Assembly (NCBI GenBank): GCA_035527235.1
Contig: DATLAV010000179.1
Location: 1 to 16,302, forward strand
Length of the DNA stretch: 16,302 nucleotides
Direction: 5' to 3'
From: BS750m-G28 sp035527235
GTDB lineage: Archaea > Thermoproteota > Bathyarchaeia > TCS64
Position numbers and translations under genes: made by a program. The notes under the pieces are model-generated. The model was not told where the DNA came from. It did not search any database and worked only from the letters and a program-made list of their open reading frames with translations. Position 1 is the first letter of the stretch; each line of letters starts with the position of its first letter. Positions 12,974 through 16,302 of this stretch are shown piece by piece.

Positions 12974-14350
12974 CTGGACAGGAAGATCCTCCTAGCGGAG
13001 GACCAAATACCCAAGAATTGGTACTGTGTTTTACCCGACCTGCCCGCGCCTCTCAAGCCCATCCTGGACCCAGCTACTAAGGAGCCAGTGGACCCCAGGA
13101 AGCTCGAGGCGCTGTTTCCCAGGGAGCTCCTGAAGCAGGAGATGAGCAGCGAGAGGTTCATACAGATACCGGAACAGGTACGGGACGTATATCGTCTCTA
13201 TAGGCCGACGCCCATGTACAGGGCACGAAATTTTGAGAAGGCGCTGAAGACGCCGGCCAAGATCTACTACAAGTACGAGGGCATCAGCCCACCGGGGAGC
13301 CACAAGCCCAACACGGCGATCGCCCAGGCCTACTACAACATGAAGGAGGGCGTCGAGAAGCTGACCACCGAGACGGGGGCGGGTCAGTGGGGATCGGCTC
13401 TGGCGTTCGGCGGTGCCTTCTTCGACATTGACGTTGACGTCTATATGGTGCGTATCAGCTACGATCAGAAGCCCTACCGGAGGGTGATGATGCAGTTCTA
13501 CGGGGCGGAGGTCTACCCAAGCCCCAGCGAGTGCACCGAGGTGGGCAGGAAGATCCTTGCGGAGAATCCCAACAGCACCGGAAGCCTCGGCATCGCCATA
13601 AGCGAGGCCGTCGAGGCCTGCCTGAAGGACGACCGGGCTAAGTACAGCCTGGGGAGCGTCCTCAATCACGTGCTGACCCACCAGACGGTCATCGGCTTGG
13701 AGGCGAAGGAGCAGCTCGCCATGGCGGACGAGTACCCGGACCACGTCATCGGATGCGTCGGCGGCGGAAGCAGCTTCGGTGGCCTCTACGCGCCCTTCTA
13801 CCATGACAAGGTGATGGGAAGGGCGCCCAAGGAGGTTGAGTTCACCGCGGTCGAGTCGACGGCGTGCCCGAGCATGTCGAGCGGCGAGTACATGTACGAC
13901 CACGGTGACACGGGGTGAATAATACCGCTTGTGCTCATGCACACGCTTGGCCACGACTTCGTGCCCGACCCCATCCACGCCGGGGGGCTCAGGTACCATG
14001 GCATGGCGCCCTCCCTCAGCCTCATGGTGAACGAGGGGGAGATCGGGGTTAAAGCCTACAACCAGATCGAGGCCTTCGACGCCGCCTCCCTCTTCGCGAG
14101 GACCGAGGGCATCGTGCCAGCGCCGGAGCCGTCCCATGCCATCAAGGCCGTCATCGACGAGGCCATCCGCTGCAGGGAGACGGGGGAGGAGAAGACGATC
14201 CTCTTCCTACTCTGTGGCCACGGCCACTTCGACATGAAGGCCTACGACGACTACCTGACCGGCAATCTAGAGCCCTTCGAGCTGCCCAAGGAGAGGATCC
14301 AGGAATCTATCGGCAGGTTGAAGGGGCTCTACCCCTGGCTCGACAAGTAG
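12974..14350 (+). pseudogene. trpB2: TrpB2-type tryptophan synthase beta chain, interrupted by an in-frame TGA
   Basis: TrpB joins indole to an activated serine using pyridoxal phosphate. The TrpB2 pattern is complete over one frame of 458 codons plus a TAG stop: KILLAEDQIPKNWYCVLPDL, RPTPMYRARNFEKAL, the PLP lysine in GSHKPNTA (Lys111, codon 13304), TTETGAGQWGSALAF, SLGSVLNHVLTHQTVIGLEA, CVGGGSSFGGL, GHDFVPDPIHAGGLRYHGMA, ARTEGIVPAPEPSHAI and LCGHGHFD. Two defects are visible. TGA at 13916-13918 sits in GDTG-stop-IIPLVLMHTLGHD, where relatives have Gly; GGA to TGA is one base. The conserved N-terminus also has no ATG, GTG or TTG in frame: CTG 12974 is the likely first codon, or one base is missing after the ATG at 12954. 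Without readthrough the product splits into 13088-13918 and 13931-14350. It lies upstream of the serine kinase gene in one operon. Identity is certain; functional state is not. Confidence 0.88.
13916..13918 (+). other. In-frame TGA within trpB2
   Basis: This codon interrupts an otherwise continuous TrpB2 frame at a position that is glycine in the family pattern (AGLTPL in relatives, G-stop-IIPL here). TGA is used as an ordinary stop by the ABC ATPase, DUF6899-like, pyruvate kinase and TIGR04076-like genes of this window. Confidence 0.85.
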
Positions 14351-14386
14351 CCAGACCGTTTCCGGAAGATGAGGAGGCGGAAGGCT

Positions 14387-15292
14387 ATGGAGATCGTGCT
14401 GTTAGAACTGGCCAGGCTGAAACTACACGAGGAGGTGGACCCTAGGGCGCTCCGGCGGCTAATCCAAGAGATCGAGAGCGACGGAGTCCTCTGGTCCCCC
14501 ATCATAGTGGACAGGGAGAACATGGTAGTCTTGGACGGCACCCACAGGGTGAACGCGCTTAGGGTCCTGAGATGCCGGTACGTCTGCGTCTACCTGGTCG
14601 ATTACAGCGACTCAGAGATAGGTGTCGACAGGTGGTTCCGGGCGATACCTGAGTCTCTCGACACTGAGAGGGCGGAGGAGATCGCCGAGGCGCTGGGCAT
14701 GGAGCTGATACCCTTGGAGTCGAGTAGGCTCAAGGACGTCAGCTACCCGGTGCTCAGACTCAGAGACGGGAGCAGCTTCGCATTCGTCCCCAAACCCGAC
14801 GCAGTGAACAGCTACGACGCCCTACACGGCTTCGAACGGAGGCTCGAGGCCATGGGGTACACTATGGACTACGACACCGAGACCGACGCTGAGATCAAGC
14901 TGACACACGACGCCGTCTCGGCAATACTACAACCACCGGTCCTAGGGAAGGAGCAGGTCGTCGCCACCGCCGTCCAAGGACGTGTCCTCTCCTGCAAGGC
15001 AACGAGGCACGTGATACCTGGGCACCCGGTGGGCGTGGACGTGCCATTGACTCTTCTCAGGGACCATGAAATAAACATCGAAGAGGCCAACGCAAGGCTG
15101 GCAGAGCTGATACAGCGGAAGAGGACGGAGAACATGCCCCCCGGGACCGTCTGGAGGGGCAGAAGATACGACGAGAACACACGCCTATTCGCCGACGAAG
15201 CTGGTCAGGGAACGGGGACGCCCCTGAGATACGACGCTATGTCCACGGAGTTCAGGGGAAGCCTCCCCGGGGAGGAGCCTCCTAACGGGTAA
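14387..15292 (+). CDS. serK: SerK-like free serine kinase (ParB/Srx fold)
   Basis: From the chosen start this is a 301-residue protein. The N-terminal 75 residues carry the ParB/sulfiredoxin-type nucleotide-binding pattern: ELARLKLHEEVDP with Glu15/Glu16, LIQEIESDGVLWSPIIVD, and VVLDGTHRVNALRVL with D50-G-T-H-R54. This is the active-site layout of archaeal SerK and staphylococcal SbnI, which phosphorylate free L-serine to O-phosphoserine (SerK of Thermococcus kodakarensis uses ADP). A second domain (to about 250, with HVIPGHPVGVDVPLTLL) matches my memory of SerK, and a Pro/Gly-rich tail follows. Generic ParB partition proteins lack this second half. ATG 14387 has GGAGG 9 bases upstream; ATG 14369 does not. 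It lies 36 bases after trpB2, a phosphoserine-using enzyme type, which strengthens the call. O-phosphoserine could equally feed cysteine synthesis. Confidence 0.75.
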   Translation: MEIVLLELARLKLHEEVDPRALRRLIQEIESDGVLWSPIIVDRENMVVLDGTHRVNALRVLRCRYVCVYLVDYSDSEIGVDRWFRAIPESLDTERAEEIAEALGMELIPLESSRLKDVSYPVLRLRDGSSFAFVPKPDAVNSYDALHGFERRLEAMGYTMDYDTETDAEIKLTHDAVSAILQPPVLGKEQVVATAVQGRVLSCKATRHVIPGHPVGVDVPLTLLRDHEINIEEANARLAELIQRKRTENMPPGTVWRGRRYDENTRLFADEAGQGTGTPLRYDAMSTEFRGSLPGEEPPNG

Positions 15293-15313
15293 ACGAGAAC
15301 GGAGATACGAAAA

Positions 15314-15583
15314 ATGCAGGATCTGAAGGTAGTTGTGAAGGAGATCAAGGGCTTCTGCGACACCATAGAGGTCGGAGACTACTTCATCGTCAGGGGAGGG
15401 AGAATAAGCATCCCAGAGGGCCACTTCTGCTACTGGGCCCTCAACAGCATCATCCCTCTCCTGCCGGCGAAGCAGAGGAAGCTCGACGAGTCGGACGACT
15501 GGATGCCCACGACGTGGGAGGTCCAGTGCCCGGACCCCAAGGGGATGGTCATCATGCAGATGATCCCCATCGATCCCGAGTGA
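15314..15583 (+). CDS. Small conserved protein, TIGR04076-like
   Basis: The protein has 89 residues of unknown function. The pattern LKVVVKEIKGFC ... VGDYFIVRGGRISIPEGHFC, then YWALNSIIPLLPAKQR and DDWMPTTWEVQCPDPKGMVI is that of the family I know as TIGR04076: a strand with an early Cys, a VGD turn, an IPEG.FC motif, a central helix ending in LLPA.QR and a late V.CPDP.G motif. The three cysteines (Cys15, Cys39, Cys71) are at family positions and could bind a metal. A GGAG site lies about 9 bases before the ATG. It follows the serine kinase gene by 21 bases and is the last gene before a T8 terminator, so it probably shares the trpB2-serK transcript. No reaction is known to me; a role with serine or indole metabolism would be guesswork. 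Confidence 0.8.
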   Translation: MQDLKVVVKEIKGFCDTIEVGDYFIVRGGRISIPEGHFCYWALNSIIPLLPAKQRKLDESDDWMPTTWEVQCPDPKGMVIMQMIPIDPE

Positions 15584-15602
15584 GACGGGACACAGACCCC
15601 AC

Positions 15603-15610
15603 TTTTTTTT
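15603..15610 (+). terminator. T8 terminator after the trpB2-serK operon
   Basis: Eight Ts in a row, about 20 bases past the TGA of the TIGR04076-like gene, the strongest T-run in the window. No hairpin is needed for archaeal termination. Confidence 0.65.
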
Positions 15611-15681
15611 CCATTTAATCGGATGAAACCGCTATCAGCGAAGCCGTTCAAGGATATTGAACGTTTATTCAAAATTATAGG

Positions 15682-15689
15682 TTTTTAAC
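15682..15689 (+). promoter_or_regulatory. TATA-like box for the last gene
   Basis: TTTTTAAC here predicts a start point at 15712, on the A of the ATG, again a leaderless arrangement. Confidence 0.5.
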
Positions 15690-15711
15690 GTGAACGAGCC
15701 CATTTATCAAT

Positions 15712-16302
15712 ATGAACATGAGGCTCAGAGAGGCATCAACGGTACTGGCAGTCATCTTTCTCCTCTCGTTCCAAACGATCACCTGTACGGCTGACTTAGT
15801 CCCCTTAAGCATCGAGGAGATGACGGGGATGGCCGATGTCATACTGATCGGTACCATAGAGGAGGTTCACCACTGCACGGCCTCCTTCGACGCAATTCCC
15901 ATCATGCACAGGCAGGTGAAGGTCTCGGTGGATAGGTACCTGAAGAACCCACTGGAGGCCGAGACGGTCACAGTGGTCGCCCGCGGGGCCACTGTGGGAA
16001 ACACTTCGATGTGGGTGGAGGACATGCCCGAGTTCGAGGAGTCTGAGATGGTGCTCCTCTTCCTACGGGATGACCCTTGGTTCCTTGACGAGAATCCCCA
16101 GGGCTTCTATCAGGTTGTGGGAATGTGCCAGGGCAAGTTCACCGTGGGCTCAGACGGCGCCGTCAACAAGCCTGGGCAGGTGATTGAGGACGGTTCAAGC
16201 GTCGGTGAGATAGAGTTCAAGCTGGGTGCGAGCTCCCCGTCCAGAAACCTAGTCTTTCCCGTAGTCGTCGCCCTGCTCAGCCTCGGAGTCGTTTACGTCT
16301 TT
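15712..16302 (+). CDS. Secreted, membrane-anchored protein of unknown function (partial, runs off the window)
   Basis: 197 codons are visible and there is no stop before the window edge. A basic start (MNMRLREAS) and hydrophobic stretch (TVLAVIFLLSFQTITCTA, about 10-27) form a signal peptide. The mature part has LSIEEMTGMADVILIGTIEE, a pattern I associate with secreted proteins of unknown function in which a 'DEL..ADvIviGtV' segment precedes a beta-barrel-like domain (about 35-175: HRQVKVSVDRYLKN, VTVVARGA, EMVLLFLRDD). Residues from about 181 (RNLVFPVVVALLSLGVVYVF) are the beginning of a membrane helix that probably anchors the C-terminus, so little of the protein is missing. ATG 15712 fits the TATA box at 15682-15689; ATG 15718 is an alternative. 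It is transcribed separately from the trpB2 operon and lies beyond its terminator. No function is known. Confidence 0.72.
   Translation, partial: MNMRLREASTVLAVIFLLSFQTITCTADLVPLSIEEMTGMADVILIGTIEEVHHCTASFDAIPIMHRQVKVSVDRYLKNPLEAETVTVVARGATVGNTSMWVEDMPEFEESEMVLLFLRDDPWFLDENPQGFYQVVGMCQGKFTVGSDGAVNKPGQVIEDGSSVGEIEFKLGASSPSRNLVFPVVVALLSLGVVYVF

Noticed and set aside
13916..13918. Selenocysteine codon in TrpB2
   Set aside because: The aligned residue is glycine in a structural segment, not a catalytic cysteine, and I see no downstream SECIS-like structure.
13916..13918. Genome-wide reassignment of UGA to glycine
   Set aside because: UGA ends the ABC ATPase (with an overlapping next gene), DUF6899-like, pyruvate kinase and TIGR04076-like proteins at their family-typical lengths.
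13031..14137. A 368-codon open frame on minus opposite trpB2
   Set aside because: It is an antisense shadow of the TrpB2 frame; its composition is Arg/His/Val-rich and without motifs.
14369..15292. ParB chromosome partition protein
   Set aside because: The DGTHR loop is shared, but the helix-turn-helix and arginine-patch features of partition proteins are absent, and the metabolic context and second domain fit SerK.

Overview
The window looks like a GC-rich archaeal chromosome. Several genes have an 8-base TATA-like box placed so that the start point predicted 30 bases from its first base falls on or a few bases before the start codon, which is the leaderless pattern (4609 minus; 6838, 11428 and 15712 plus). 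Others use GGAGG or GGTG ribosome sites. Arg is mostly AGG/AGA, genes end at T-runs, and the gene set (TrpB2, a SerK-like serine kinase, Lrp regulator, secreted proteins with a C-terminal membrane anchor) is archaeal. A Bathyarchaeia-like member of the Thermoproteota/TACK group is my guess, not a demonstration.

Region 1 (1-3390, plus): the tail of an ABC permease, a MalK/FbpC-type ATPase and a large secreted, membrane-anchored calcineurin-like phosphoesterase, linked by short gaps and an ATGA overlap. This is probably one import operon whose phosphoesterase acts on the outer face. Region 2 (3440-5654, minus): an unusual P-loop/deoxyribosyltransferase-like fusion protein, a short DUF6899-like protein and an Lrp/AsnC regulator. 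The regulator diverges, around a shared TATA box, from a small anchored Ig-like surface protein (5729-6223). A 600-base gap follows that holds only a possible gene remnant.

Region 3 (6838-9824, plus): a SAM methyltransferase, then a pair of adjacent paralogous proteins of an unrecognised type, then an MFS transporter. Each member of the pair has a ribbon-helix-helix-like segment followed by a short repeat domain. The first is preceded by four CATG cores spaced exactly 9 bases apart, which looks like a tandem operator. Region 4 (9936-11121, minus): a zinc-ribbon membrane protein followed by an EamA-type permease gene that carries at least one and probably two frameshifts. A strong 13-bp terminal stem at 11185-11264 lies between this unit and pyruvate kinase and may be a small structured RNA.

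Region 5 (11428-15583, plus): pyruvate kinase; a TrpB2-type tryptophan synthase beta chain with an in-frame TGA and no ordinary start codon; a ParB-fold SerK-like free serine kinase; and a TIGR04076-like protein, ended by a T8 run. TrpB2 enzymes are known to use O-phosphoserine and SerK makes O-phosphoserine, so the pair suggests a phosphoserine-fed indole-to-tryptophan module, although the TrpB gene as read here is interrupted. The window ends inside another secreted, membrane-anchored protein (15712 onward).
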